DNA of 64,000 nt from Flavobacteriales bacterium UBA6057 (GTDB lineage: Bacteria; Bacteroidota; Bacteroidia; Flavobacteriales_G; Salibacteraceae), in NCBI GenBank assembly GCA_002428995.1, contig DIYJ01000014.1, positions 383,247-447,246 on the forward strand, in the 5' to 3' direction. Position 1 is the first letter of the stretch. Each line of letters opens with the position of its first letter. Under the pieces are notes generated by a model that was given only the letters and a program-made list of their open reading frames with translations, was not told where the DNA came from and did no database searches. Shown in pieces: positions 16,073-24,882 of the stretch. The translations under genes and the position numbers were made by a program.

Positions 16073-17053
16073 ATGCGATATTCAATACTCATATTCTTTG
16101 GGATTGTACTTTTCTCCTGTTCGAATTCAGAGAAACGATCAGAACATTCTGCAGACAAACCGGATAGACGCGCTCTTCTGCTTCAACTGTTAGAGCAAGC
16201 TCCAGGTATTGACCTTCCATTTCGCTGGGACTTTGATTCAAAACCCAAAACATTTAGGCCCGAAGACTTCGAAGACCTCATCCCAAACCTTTCGACCATC
16301 GGGTACTTTAAGGTTCATGAGTTTTACGCCTTTTTGCAGTTTATTCCAGCCGATGAGTCGTTACCACAACTCACCATCATTGACTCTTTAGGAAACAAGA
16401 TCGATCAAAGACAAATCATCATCGGTAAGTGTCATGGAGATTGTAGTTACGAGTGTAATGAATCAGTGGTCATAAGTGAGCAGTTCGACATCTACGCTTG
16501 GTTCACCTCCATCTACCAGGATTGTGACGGGTCGGGCGATATAACGCCAGAACTTGCTGAAGCTTCGCAGCAAGAGGCGATTGGAAAGATAGAACGGAAT
16601 GGAAGAGTTTCGTTCAAGGAAAACGAAGAGCTCACCTATAAGCCTGATTCTGCCGAAGTCTTCACCTTAGGTTACCACAGTGAAGTATTCTACTATCCAG
16701 ATCAGCCTACAGAAGTGCTTGTTAAGATCAAGCAGATTAACGACTCTGTGATCACCTATTGGATTGATGGCCAGGACAAGCCATGTAATTCACACTATGG
16801 AACAGCACAAAAGGTGTGTGTTCATTGTGATGGCGAAATAGACGAATACCAAGGCACTGCCTACCCCTCGCATGAGTACTTTCCCGTTGGCAAGAAAAAC
16901 GGAGTCATAGGCTCCATTAGGATAGCCTTTGACAAGACGAAGGTTGTGGTAAAATCGAATCCGAACAATCAAACAGACGATTGCATGCGAATATTCGGGG
17001 ATGTAGGATTGAATAAAGGAAAATACGCGGCATTAACCCCGCAGCTGCGCTAA
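16073..17053 (+). CDS. Lipoprotein of unknown function
   Basis: 326-residue lipoprotein with a clear signal (YSILIFFGIVLFSCSN, lipobox Cys at about residue 16). The mature part is rich in acidic residues and contains paired cysteines (KCHGDCSYEC) and a CVHCDG element that could form disulfides or bind a ligand. No known domain is recognised. The ORF extends ten codons upstream, but ATG 16073 sits directly before the signal peptide. The gene is followed at once by dispersed repeat copy C. Confidence 0.68.
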   Translation: MRYSILIFFGIVLFSCSNSEKRSEHSADKPDRRALLLQLLEQAPGIDLPFRWDFDSKPKTFRPEDFEDLIPNLSTIGYFKVHEFYAFLQFIPADESLPQLTIIDSLGNKIDQRQIIIGKCHGDCSYECNESVVISEQFDIYAWFTSIYQDCDGSGDITPELAEASQQEAIGKIERNGRVSFKENEELTYKPDSAEVFTLGYHSEVFYYPDQPTEVLVKIKQINDSVITYWIDGQDKPCNSHYGTAQKVCVHCDGEIDEYQGTAYPSHEYFPVGKKNGVIGSIRIAFDKTKVVVKSNPNNQTDDCMRIFGDVGLNKGKYAALTPQLR

Positions 17054-17054
17054 A

Positions 17055-17375
17055 CCGGCCTCTCAGGTTTTTGTTGGCACCAGATCGAAGAGAAATTGCG
17101 CGTTGGCCCTGTGCAGCGATTTAGTGTCTGAAGGTCGCGTGAAACGCGAACAAGTTTAAATCGCGGGCGCCTACGCTAAAGCTTCAGCGACAGCGTGCAA
17201 GCTGAAATTTCGATTCGCTATCTGGTCACAAAAAGATGTCAGCCTTGACTTTTGCTCCACTTTGCGTCAAGGCAAAGTGGACGAGGATGAAAGCAAGCGA
17301 TCAGCTTTCATAGTTCGCGGTGCACACTTCGACACGCAAGCTCCGCATGCGGCTCAGTATGACCTGCTGGGTTGA
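17055..17375. repeat. Dispersed structured repeat, copy C
   Basis: Complete copy: CCGGCCTCTCAGG, GGCACCAGATCGAAGAGAAA, GCGATTTA with its partner TAAATCGC, apical stem TCGCG/CGCGA, the inverted arm ATTTCGATTCGCTATCTGGT, then hairpin TCCACTTTG/CAAAGTGGA, then TTCGACACGCAAGCTCCGC and the tail CTCAGTATGACCTGC. Relative to copy A, stem positions changed on both sides. It also contains a CTACGCTAAAGCTTCAGCGA insert. Confidence 0.8.
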
Positions 17376-17417
17376 GGGAAAAATTATCTCGTTACAACGG
17401 CCCCAAATACGAAGCGA

Positions 17418-17800
17418 ACCGGCCTTAGTCTTTTGGTGGGCACCGGATCGAAGAGAAATTGCGCGTTGGCTTTGCGCAGCGATTTAGTGTTTGAAGGTCG
17501 CGTGAAACGCGAACAAGTTTAAATCGCGGGCGCCTACGCTAAAGCTTCAGCGACAGCGTGCAAGCCGAAATTTCGATTCGCTATCTGGTCACAAAAAGAT
17601 GTTAGCCTTGGGTTTTGCTCCACTTTGTGCTAAGACAAAGTGGAAGAGGATGAAAGCAAGCGATCGACTTTCATAGTTCGCAGTGCACACTTCGACACGC
17701 AAGCTACGCATGCGGCTGCGCCATCCTTCGGTCGCCAAAGGCTTGCCTTAGGCGTTGCGCTAAAGCTAAAGGCGCATGCCATCAGCACGACCTGCTTTTG
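17418..17800. repeat. Dispersed structured repeat, copy D
   Basis: A second copy, almost identical to copy C over its first 280 bp and separated from it by only about 40 bp, forming a tandem pair. Its 3' part carries an extra GC-rich segment with GCGCTAAAGCTAAAGGCGCA before the tail CATCAGCACGACCTGCTT. The 17054-18069 interval has no supported gene. Confidence 0.8.
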
Positions 17801-18069
17801 ATTTAAAGAAGCTCTTCACAAGCTTCAACCCAGCATCGAGAACAGAAACAACCTCATAGCCCGAAGAACCAACAACGGCCTTTGCATCTGGATTTCTTTC
17901 ACATTACCGCTAAGTTTGAGAGACTGAAATCACAAATGGCATTCAAGCAGATGATACAGAGCAAAATCAGACATGCAGTTTTGTCGTTTTCACGCGTGGA
18001 TCGCATGTTAACTTGGAGAAAAGTCTAGTTGTCGTTACACGTAGCCATTTCGATGTATACCAAGCAGTT

Positions 18070-18774
18070 ATGTTCGATTCAAAAGGCATGAGGATAGACT
18101 TTGCACTTGCTGGTCTCAATTTGCTGCTACCAATACTGATCGCTTTATGCGTTCCCAACATTGGCTACGCAAGCTTTTTTGCCATAACCATAGTGATCGC
18201 AAGCCTTCCCTGGCTTCTGTTTTATGTGGTTTCTTCAATCAGGAAGAGGCCGATTTACCGCCTGCTCACCACTTTGAATCTTAGCGTTTCGGGATTCCTG
18301 CTCCTCATGTTTTACGTATTGTTTCAATCTCATTTGGACAGGATGGACATGCATTTTGAGCAGTCCAAGCTTCATCCACTGCAAACCCAAGTCGAAAACC
18401 GCATCAAAACCTATATTCAAAACAACGCCAGCTACCCTCAGTCTTATGAGCCGATCCAGTTTGGTAACCTTGATTCTATGAAGGTTTCTCGCTTAAATGA
18501 TACAAGCTTGACTGCTGAAAAAGTCATCCAGGATATTGAGAATGATAACCTGAATTTATCGGAGCTGATACAGGATAATAGCGAGGAGGCGGTATACGGG
18601 AATTACTTCTTAAGGCACAGCTATTTGCTCAAAAACAGAAACGGTCGAAAGCTGAGCCGTGTAGCATTTGTTGAGCTTGATCGAGAGCTGAATATCAGAA
18701 GGATATACAATGAAGAAGATTTCACTAAAATCTCATGGCACGACCACTTCGGTAAGGTGCAGCAAGAGGAGTAA
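18070..18774 (+). CDS. Membrane protein with C-terminal soluble domain, unknown function
   Basis: 234-residue protein with three hydrophobic segments (about residues 12-27, 33-52 and 62-82) and a hydrophilic C-terminal domain of about 150 residues beginning with a helix (HLDRMDMHFEQSKLHPLQTQ). I do not recognise the family. An in-frame TTG at 18013 gives 19 more residues and ATG 18088 gives six fewer; ATG 18070 is a compromise and the start is uncertain. Base composition is more AT-rich than in the housekeeping regions. Confidence 0.6.
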   Translation: MFDSKGMRIDFALAGLNLLLPILIALCVPNIGYASFFAITIVIASLPWLLFYVVSSIRKRPIYRLLTTLNLSVSGFLLLMFYVLFQSHLDRMDMHFEQSKLHPLQTQVENRIKTYIQNNASYPQSYEPIQFGNLDSMKVSRLNDTSLTAEKVIQDIENDNLNLSELIQDNSEEAVYGNYFLRHSYLLKNRNGRKLSRVAFVELDRELNIRRIYNEEDFTKISWHDHFGKVQQEE

Positions 18775-18903
18775 AGGCTTCCGGACTCAATAGCGTTATT
18801 CTTGAGAGAGTGATATAATGCATTGCGTTTAGTTACCGCAAGGAGGGAGGTATTATCTTCTTTGATCTGTTCTGCTCATATTACATAGTTGCACTCGCTA
18901 TAA

Positions 18904-19623
18904 ATGAACCTAATTCAAACTTCAAGACCTAGTCACAATCAGCTGTTAGAGATCAAACAGTGGCTTTTAGAGGAAGAAAACGAAACAGGAAATGGATTTC
19001 ATTGCAATTGGGGAATAATAGAGAAAGCCTACGCATCAAAGGAACTGTTGACCTTTTCATTGGACAATAAAGAGATTGCTTTTCTAGTTTTCTCAGACAA
19101 AGGACTTTCTCTATCAATCGACATTTTTGAAGTCAAGCCACAGCAACGATCTCAAAATCTGGGACTACAAGTGATTAACCAATCGTTAGATTATTTCAGA
19201 CAAAGGAATTTTCTTGTGGTAGAGTTGTTTTGCCAACCTGTTGAATCAGAGGGCTTTTGGAGAGAATGTTCCTTTATCGATTTCCCTGAATCGGTAACGT
19301 TCAATAATGAACGTACACATCTGTACAGAATATTGGTAGAGTCGCAAATGCCTAATTCTTCAATACACTCGACAAAGGAAAAACTAAGACTCTGGACCGG
19401 CTTCAACTACTCGCAAAATCCAACCTCACAAGAACAAGAATGGAATCTGGAGTTTAAGCCGAACAGCAGAAAACTTAAAAAGCCAATCATCGCCCCAGTT
19501 GACTCAAACTGGACACTAACATGGCTAGACAATAATGAGGTGCAATTTCAAGACGATGTCCGGAAATTCCGCCACCAAGAGATATTGTTTGGATCGTTTT
19601 TAATCATTGCTGAATTAGAATAA
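18904..19623 (+). CDS. GNAT-like N-acetyltransferase
   Basis: 239-residue protein. The first 150 residues fit a GNAT fold: a beta-strand pair (LSLSIDIFEVKP), the acetyl-CoA loop region QQRSQNLGLQVINQSLDYF in the place of the R/Q-x-x-G-x-G/A motif, and VVELFCQPVESEGFWRECSF as the motif B-like end. The C-terminal 90 residues are not recognised. The substrate is unknown. It is AT-rich and lies 5 bp upstream of an unknown gene that it is probably co-expressed with. Confidence 0.7.
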   Translation: MNLIQTSRPSHNQLLEIKQWLLEEENETGNGFHCNWGIIEKAYASKELLTFSLDNKEIAFLVFSDKGLSLSIDIFEVKPQQRSQNLGLQVINQSLDYFRQRNFLVVELFCQPVESEGFWRECSFIDFPESVTFNNERTHLYRILVESQMPNSSIHSTKEKLRLWTGFNYSQNPTSQEQEWNLEFKPNSRKLKKPIIAPVDSNWTLTWLDNNEVQFQDDVRKFRHQEILFGSFLIIAELE

Positions 19624-19628
19624 AAGCG

Positions 19629-20141
19629 ATGAGCATTACAAACTCAATGAAACCAGTAGAATCTACATATGAGATCACTGCTTGGAAATGTCTGAACCGA
19701 AGCGTAGACGAGAAATGGTCTATATGGGCTGTCGATATGATGATGGTTGGTTATGAAACTGAGCATTTAGTAGAACTTGCTGGAATTGAAAAACCATACA
19801 ACCAATTCGAATTAAGCGAGCTAACTGATAGGGTGTTTGAAGAACTAGACCTTGACTATACAGATCAGGACAGAGTAGTGATCGAGTATGTAACCTATTT
19901 AGCAAAGGAAGTGCTGAATGACAGAAGAGATTTGCTAAAAACTCTGAGAGAAATTAAAAATCTGTGTGTCGAGCTTGACTTGGATGGTAGAGTGTACGAT
20001 TTCCACTCTCTGTACTTTGCTAAGGAAGACTTGAACTACGACACTGTTCAATGGTATTGGAACGGAGCGGACAGATCAAACATTGATCAAATCTGCATGG
20101 ATTATTTACAAAAATGGGTTGCTGAAAATGAACTTGGATGA
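19629..20141 (+). CDS. Hypothetical acidic protein, paired with the GNAT gene
   Basis: 170-residue acidic, mostly helical protein without signal peptide or membrane segment. Visible features are ITAWKCLNRSVDEKWSIWAV near the start and a C-terminal YLQKWVAENEL. The family is not recognised; the size, acidity and AT-rich codon use are like those of immunity proteins, but there is no toxin beside it. It starts 5 bp after the GNAT gene, implying an operon. A second in-frame Met (residue 7) could be the start. Confidence 0.62.
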   Translation: MSITNSMKPVESTYEITAWKCLNRSVDEKWSIWAVDMMMVGYETEHLVELAGIEKPYNQFELSELTDRVFEELDLDYTDQDRVVIEYVTYLAKEVLNDRRDLLKTLREIKNLCVELDLDGRVYDFHSLYFAKEDLNYDTVQWYWNGADRSNIDQICMDYLQKWVAENELG

Positions 20142-20170
20142 GCTTTTCGAAGGTGCGGACCTGTGTTTGA

Positions 20171-20245
20171 CGATCGACTTTCATGGCTCTCAGGTCGCAC
20201 TTCGACACGCAAGCTCTGCATGCGGCTCAGCATGACCTGCGTAGT
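20171..20245. repeat. Partial dispersed repeat (tail segment)
   Basis: CGATCGACTTTCATGGCTC, GCACTTCGACACGCAAGCTC and GCGGCTCAGCATGACCTGC: the last third of the structured repeat, placed about 50 bp before the complete copy F. Confidence 0.65.
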
Positions 20246-20293
20246 TTTGGGAAAAGTATCATCTCGCTATACTACCTGCACACACTCAGCGAA

Positions 20294-20610
20294 CCGGCCT
20301 TAGTCTTTTTGTGGGCACCAGATCGAAGAGAAATTGCGCGTTGGCATTGCGCAGCGATTTAGTGTCTGAAGGTCGCGCAAGGCGCGAACAAGTTTAAATC
20401 GCAGCAAGCCAAAATTTCGATTCGCTATCTGGTCACGAAAAGATATCAGCCTTGGGTTTTGCTCCACTTTGTGCTAAGACAAAGTGGAAGAGGATGAAAG
20501 CAAGCGATCGACTTTCATAGTTCGCAGGGCACACTTCGACACGCAAGCTCCGCATGCGGCTGCGCCATCGCTAAAGCTAAGGGCGCATTCGATCAGCATG
20601 ACCTGCTTCG
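20294..20610. repeat. Dispersed structured repeat, copy F
   Basis: Complete copy: CCGGCCTTAGTCTTTTTGTG, the CACCAGATCGAAGAGAAATT arm, GCGATTTA with TTTAAATCGC, an apical stem enlarged to TCGCGC/GCGCGA, the inverted arm and the hairpin TCCACTTTG/CAAAGTGGA, then the tail GATCAGCATGACCTGCTT. The rest of the gap to 20843 holds a short CTACGCTAAAGCT echo and a CTTCAA microsatellite, but no supported gene. Confidence 0.8.
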
Positions 20611-20823
20611 TTGCTGGCAGAGTAAACACTAGACCCCCAACTCGCGCGCACTCGTGGTGCCTGCTAATCGTAACTGCAAAAAACAAAGGTCACGCGCTAT
20701 GCATCTACGCTAAAGCTCCGATGATCGAAGACAAGCGCGCGCCAGCTTCCATGGTGAGACCTATAATCCACTTCTAAGCCGGACATGCCGCTCATTGAAC
20801 TTGCACTTGAGTTTGAGCCTGAG

Positions 20824-20847
20824 CTTCAACTTCAACTTCAACTTCAA
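20824..20847. repeat. CTTCAA hexanucleotide microsatellite (4 units)
   Basis: Four tandem CTTCAA units overlap the stop codon of the minus-strand GT9 gene. On the minus strand the repeat reads (TGAAGT)n in frame with the gene, so it places several TGA stops in a row. Confidence 0.75.
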
Positions 20848-21863
20848 CCCAAGTTCACCAATCCAGCAACTCGCCCCAAATCAATCCGAAACACCTCCCC
20901 ATCCTGCCACCCCCGATTCCCCAACTTCCCGGTAGGTCGCTTCTTGCAATCCGCTTCCACCATTTCCGAGCCTTTGCCCGGTCGCCAGGGCGCCATGCCG
21001 ATCTGTGGCGTGGTCGCAAACCAGAGTGAGATCACCCGTTTTTGCAGCGCAGCCGCGATGTGCATTAGGCCCGTGTCGTGGGAGATGACTACTTCCGCTT
21101 GTTGCAGCAGGCTGGCCGACTGGTGGAGGCTGAAACGGCCGCAGGCGTTGTGGACTGTGCCCGTGGATTGTGCTTCTATTTCTTTGCCTGCAGCTTCATC
21201 CGTGGGGCCGCCCAGCAGCAGGACCGGTTGTTGGATTTGGTTACACAGCTCAATGATTTTCGGGGTCGGCAAGACCTTGCCCGGAGTCGTTCCTCCGATG
21301 GCGTAGGCTACGTAGCCGCTTTTGAAGGCGGCCGGCAGCTGGCTCAGGCTCACCTCCTTGTCTTCCGGGATGTAGAAATCCAGGCCCTTGCCATCATCTT
21401 CCACTGCCAGCGCTTTCACGGTATCGAGGTAGCGGGTAACGATGTGCCCGATCGGGGTGATCTCCCGCTTCGTTTGCACGTACAACCATTTCGCGATGTT
21501 GCGCTTGTCTACCTTGAAGCTCAGCGCCTTCACAAGCCTGCGCGCCTGTCCGCTGCGCAGGTTGTTGTGCAGGTCGATGACGTAGTCGTAGTGCGTACTT
21601 TTTAGGGCTTCGCTTACCTCGAAGACCTTCTCATCAATCGCGATCACCTGGTCGATGTTCGGATTCGTTTCCAGGATGGAGGCAAAGGAGCGTTTGGTCA
21701 GGTAGTGGATTTCCACGCGGCCGTCCAGCTGCTGCTTCAGGGTCCGCACCACCGGGGTGGTCAGCACAATGTCTCCAATGGAGCTGAAGCGAATGACAAG
21801 TATGCGGGTGATAGCGTCCAAAAGCGAGGGGCTAAAGGTGATCCAATTTACGAAGCTCTGCAA
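20844..21863 (-). CDS. Glycosyltransferase family 9 (heptosyltransferase-like)
   Basis: Up to 339 residues. GT9 enzymes transfer heptose or related sugars from an ADP-sugar to lipopolysaccharide core at the inner-membrane cytoplasmic face. Seen: N-terminal ILVIRFSSIGDIVLTTPVVR, the central AIGGTTPGKVLPTPK nucleotide-binding region, LLGGPTDEAAGKEIE, and SHDTGLMHIAAAL near the C-terminus, all classic GT9. The start is uncertain: the frame opens at a TTG (21863), but a TTG about 15 codons later, just before AITRILVIR, fits the family better. It is divergent from tatD. Confidence 0.88.
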   Translation of the reverse strand: MQSFVNWITFSPSLLDAITRILVIRFSSIGDIVLTTPVVRTLKQQLDGRVEIHYLTKRSFASILETNPNIDQVIAIDEKVFEVSEALKSTHYDYVIDLHNNLRSGQARRLVKALSFKVDKRNIAKWLYVQTKREITPIGHIVTRYLDTVKALAVEDDGKGLDFYIPEDKEVSLSQLPAAFKSGYVAYAIGGTTPGKVLPTPKIIELCNQIQQPVLLLGGPTDEAAGKEIEAQSTGTVHNACGRFSLHQSASLLQQAEVVISHDTGLMHIAAALQKRVISLWFATTPQIGMAPWRPGKGSEMVEADCKKRPTGKLGNRGWQDGEVFRIDLGRVAGLVNLG

Positions 21864-21916
21864 GCGCGCCTGTTCGACCCGGCCTCCACAGCGTCAATTC
21901 CCATACATTTGAACGC

Positions 21917-22741
21917 ATGCTCATCGACAGCCACAATCATATCTACGCAGAGCAGTTCAACGATGACCTGGAGGAGGTCATGAACCGCGCTTCCGAAGCC
22001 GGTGTTCAGCACCTGTTGATGCCCAACATTGATGTGCCCAGCATTGACGCCATGCACCGCGTGGCCGACCGTTATCCCGATCGTTGTTATCCCATGATGG
22101 GCCTGCATCCCTGTTCTGTTCAGGAAGATTTTCGGGAGCAGCTTTCTGTGGTCGAGCGACACCTGTTTCAACCCGTGCGCAAGTACATCGCGGTGGGGGA
22201 GATTGGCATTGACCTTTACTGGGACAAGTCTACGCTCGAGATCCAGCAGGAAGCCTTTCGCCAGCAGATTGAATGGGCGAAGGCATTGAAACTTCCGATT
22301 GTAATCCACGTCCGTGAGTCCTTTGACGAAGTGTTTGAGATTGTGGACGAGCTGCATGACGAGCGCCTCAGGGGGGTGTTCCACTGCTTTACGGGTACGC
22401 TGGAGCAAGCCAAACACATCGAAGCTTACGGCAGCTTCATGATGGGCATTGGTGGCGTGTTGACCTTCAAAAACGGCAAGATCGATCAGTTCATCCACGA
22501 GCTGGATTTGAACCGCCTGATCCTGGAAACCGATTCGCCCTACCTCGCGCCCAAGCCCTACCGCGGCAAGCGCAACGAACCCGCCTACACACGCCTGGTA
22601 GCCGAGAAGCTCTCGACTTTGACCGGGAAGAGCCTGGAAGAAATTGAGGCGGTTTCCACCGCCAACTGCGAACGACTGTTTCACCTAACCTTTGAACATG
22701 AAGCAAGCAGCGCTCCTCTGCCTGATCATCTGGACGGTTAA
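21917..22741 (+). CDS. tatD: TatD-family metal-dependent hydrolase
   Basis: 274-residue TIM-barrel hydrolase of the TatD group (3'-5' DNA exonuclease or D-aminoacyl-like hydrolase). Metal ligands are visible as His6 and His8 (DSHNH), Glu in GEIGID, His in VIHVRES and HCFTG, and Asp in ETDSPYLAP. The last 44 bp overlap the start of the porin gene, and the C-terminus EHEASSAPLPDHLDG is unusually long, probably because it reads through that overlap. It is divergent from the GT9 gene. Confidence 0.9.
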   Translation: MLIDSHNHIYAEQFNDDLEEVMNRASEAGVQHLLMPNIDVPSIDAMHRVADRYPDRCYPMMGLHPCSVQEDFREQLSVVERHLFQPVRKYIAVGEIGIDLYWDKSTLEIQQEAFRQQIEWAKALKLPIVIHVRESFDEVFEIVDELHDERLRGVFHCFTGTLEQAKHIEAYGSFMMGIGGVLTFKNGKIDQFIHELDLNRLILETDSPYLAPKPYRGKRNEPAYTRLVAEKLSTLTGKSLEEIEAVSTANCERLFHLTFEHEASSAPLPDHLDG

Positions 22742-23861
22742 CAGCTTCGCCCAGGACACTTCGGGGTTGACCCTTTCGGGCTATGCGGATGCCTACTATT
22801 CCTGGTATTCGAATGCCGAAGAAACCGCCTTGCAGCAACACGACTGCATCGGAGCATATCACAACAACCTTGGCCTGAACATCGCGCAGCTTAGTGCCGC
22901 CTACAGAGGAGATCGCGTGAGAGGTACGGCCACTTTTCACTTTGGAGACATTCCCGCCATCACCTGGGCCGATGACTACCGGCAGATCCAGGAAGCGAAT
23001 GCCGGTGTGCGGCTCGCCAAAGGCTTGTGGCTCGATGCCGGATTCTTCAAAACCCACGTAGGCACTGAGAGCTTTTTGCCCAAGGATAACTTGCTGAGCA
23101 TCATTTCGCTCGGAACCTTCTACGGCCCATTTTACCAAAGCGGAGCGCGGCTGAGCTATACCACGGAAAGCAATTGGCACTTTGAAGCACACGTGATCAA
23201 CGGCTACAACCGTCACATCGACAACAACGATGGCAAGAGCTTCGGAGTGCTGGTCTCCAAGCAGTTCAGCGACAACTTTTTTATGAGTTATTCCAATCTG
23301 CTCGGAAATGAGCAACTGGTGAGCGTGGACGATGAGTTTTTGATCTACCAAAACCTCTATGTCAGCGCCAATCTGGGCGAACGATTGGAACTGCAAGTCG
23401 GGATGGATGTTGCGCTGGACGATCAAGGCAGCGACTTCGAAGAGTTTAGCAGTCCGCTACTGGCTCCCTTGCTCACCGTGAAGTATCATATGAATGATCG
23501 CTTTGCGGTCGCGGTTCGCGGAGAAGTCTTTAGCGATGAAAGCGGAGTGAACAGCTCGAATTTGATACCACAGACGGCACCCACTTTGAACCCGAACGTA
23601 GATCCCAGCTTCACCTCGTTCAATTTTCGGTCGGACGGCCATACCATCTACGGAGCTACACTGGGCTTTGAGTACAAACCCTCGCCCTTTGGCTTTTTGA
23701 GGGTCGAATCCCGCATGCTCTATCGCGATGTAAGCGATTTATCCTTTCCTGACGATTATTCTGCCCGGTTCAGCGGCCTCAACCCGATGCTGGATCAGCG
23801 GGTGCAGGTAATGGCTACGCTGGGCGTTTTATTCAACCGAACTTTTACCCTGAAAGCTTGA
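22698..23861 (+). CDS. Outer-membrane beta-barrel porin
   Basis: 387-residue outer-membrane protein with signal peptide (residues 1-19, ending NSFAQ). The mature part starts LTLSGYADAYYSWY and has regular alternating amphipathic strands up to the C-terminal barrel end VMATLGVLFNRTF. The pattern AWADDYRQIQEANAG-like and LKDNLLSIISLGTFYGPF-like segments match the BBP2-like porins common in Bacteroidota. ATG 22698 is chosen over an upstream TTG. It overlaps tatD by 44 bp and ansA by 4 bp, so it lies in an operon with both. Confidence 0.82.
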   Translation: MKQAALLCLIIWTVNSFAQDTSGLTLSGYADAYYSWYSNAEETALQQHDCIGAYHNNLGLNIAQLSAAYRGDRVRGTATFHFGDIPAITWADDYRQIQEANAGVRLAKGLWLDAGFFKTHVGTESFLPKDNLLSIISLGTFYGPFYQSGARLSYTTESNWHFEAHVINGYNRHIDNNDGKSFGVLVSKQFSDNFFMSYSNLLGNEQLVSVDDEFLIYQNLYVSANLGERLELQVGMDVALDDQGSDFEEFSSPLLAPLLTVKYHMNDRFAVAVRGEVFSDESGVNSSNLIPQTAPTLNPNVDPSFTSFNFRSDGHTIYGATLGFEYKPSPFGFLRVESRMLYRDVSDLSFPDDYSARFSGLNPMLDQRVQVMATLGVLFNRTFTLKA

Positions 23862-24880
23862 CATCGATCCTCATCATCTACACCGGAGGCACCATCGGCA
23901 TGGTGGAGTCTGAAGACCGCAGAACGCTGGTGCCCTTTGACCTGGAACACGTGTTGGTGCAGGTGCCTGAGCTGAACAAGCTCGAGGTGAACCTACGCTC
24001 GGTTTCTTTTCCCGAGCCCATTGATTCATCGGATATGCACCCTAAACACTGGGTGAAGATGGCCGAAATCATCGAAGAGCATTACCACGAGGTGGATGGC
24101 TTTGTGATCCTGCACGGTTCCGATACGTTGGCTTACACTGCTTCTGCTTTGAGTTTTATGCTCAAGGGCTTGCACAAACCTGTGATCATCACCGGCTCGC
24201 AATTGCCCATCGGAATGATCCGAACCGATGCCCGCGAAAACCTGATCACTGCCGTGGAGATCGCCTCCCTGCAAACAGGAGGCATTCCACAGGTGCAGGA
24301 AGTGGCCGTGTACTTTGAATCGAAGCTCTACCGCGGCAACCGCACCAGCAAGTTCAGCACCGAAGCTTTTGAGGCCTTTGATTCGCCCAACTATCCCGTG
24401 TTGGCCGAAGCGGGCGTGCATTTGAACTTCAACCACGAAGACTTGTACCGAACGACTGAACCGGAGTTCAGTGTCCACAAAGGATACAGCAACAAAGTAT
24501 TGGTCGTGACCCTGTTTCCCGGCATCAGCGAGCGGGTGATGGAAGCCATTCTGTTGCAGGAAGAATCGCGAGCTGTGATCCTCCGGACCTTTGGATCGGG
24601 CAATGCGCCTACCGACCCGCGCTTTTTGACCTTGCTGAAAGCATACATCGAGCGCGGCAACATCGTGCTGAACGTGAGCCAGTGTCAGAAAGGCGGCATC
24701 GAGCAAGGGCGATACGCCACCAGCCGCAGGCTTCAGGAAATGGGTGTGCTCAGCGGAGGCGACATGACCTTTGAAGCCGCTGTGACAAAAACAATGATTC
24801 TATTAGGTTTGAGCCAGGATGTGCATTGGATCAGCGATCAGCTGGTCACCAACATTCGAGGTGAACTATCCGTGAACTAG
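23858..24880 (+). CDS. ansA: Type I L-asparaginase
   Basis: 340-residue cytoplasmic asparaginase (L-Asn to L-Asp plus ammonia). The nucleophile loop IIYTGGTIGM places Thr12, and the second catalytic set is HGSDTLAYTA around residues 86-95. FGSGNAP and the small C-terminal domain are normal, and there is no signal peptide. The start is TTG, overlapping the porin TGA (TTGA), indicating translational coupling. Length is typical for type I. Confidence 0.92.
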   Translation: MTSILIIYTGGTIGMVESEDRRTLVPFDLEHVLVQVPELNKLEVNLRSVSFPEPIDSSDMHPKHWVKMAEIIEEHYHEVDGFVILHGSDTLAYTASALSFMLKGLHKPVIITGSQLPIGMIRTDARENLITAVEIASLQTGGIPQVQEVAVYFESKLYRGNRTSKFSTEAFEAFDSPNYPVLAEAGVHLNFNHEDLYRTTEPEFSVHKGYSNKVLVVTLFPGISERVMEAILLQEESRAVILRTFGSGNAPTDPRFLTLLKAYIERGNIVLNVSQCQKGGIEQGRYATSRRLQEMGVLSGGDMTFEAAVTKTMILLGLSQDVHWISDQLVTNIRGELSVN

Positions 24881-24882
24881 CC

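Noticed and set aside
20785..21306. Plus-strand frame of 173 codons opposite the GT9 gene
   Set aside because: The minus strand shows full GT9 motifs; the plus frame starts in the CTTCAA microsatellite region and has no family.
22491..23426. Antisense frame of 311 codons over tatD and the porin
   Set aside because: It overlaps two well-supported genes, has no recognisable domain and arises from codon bias.
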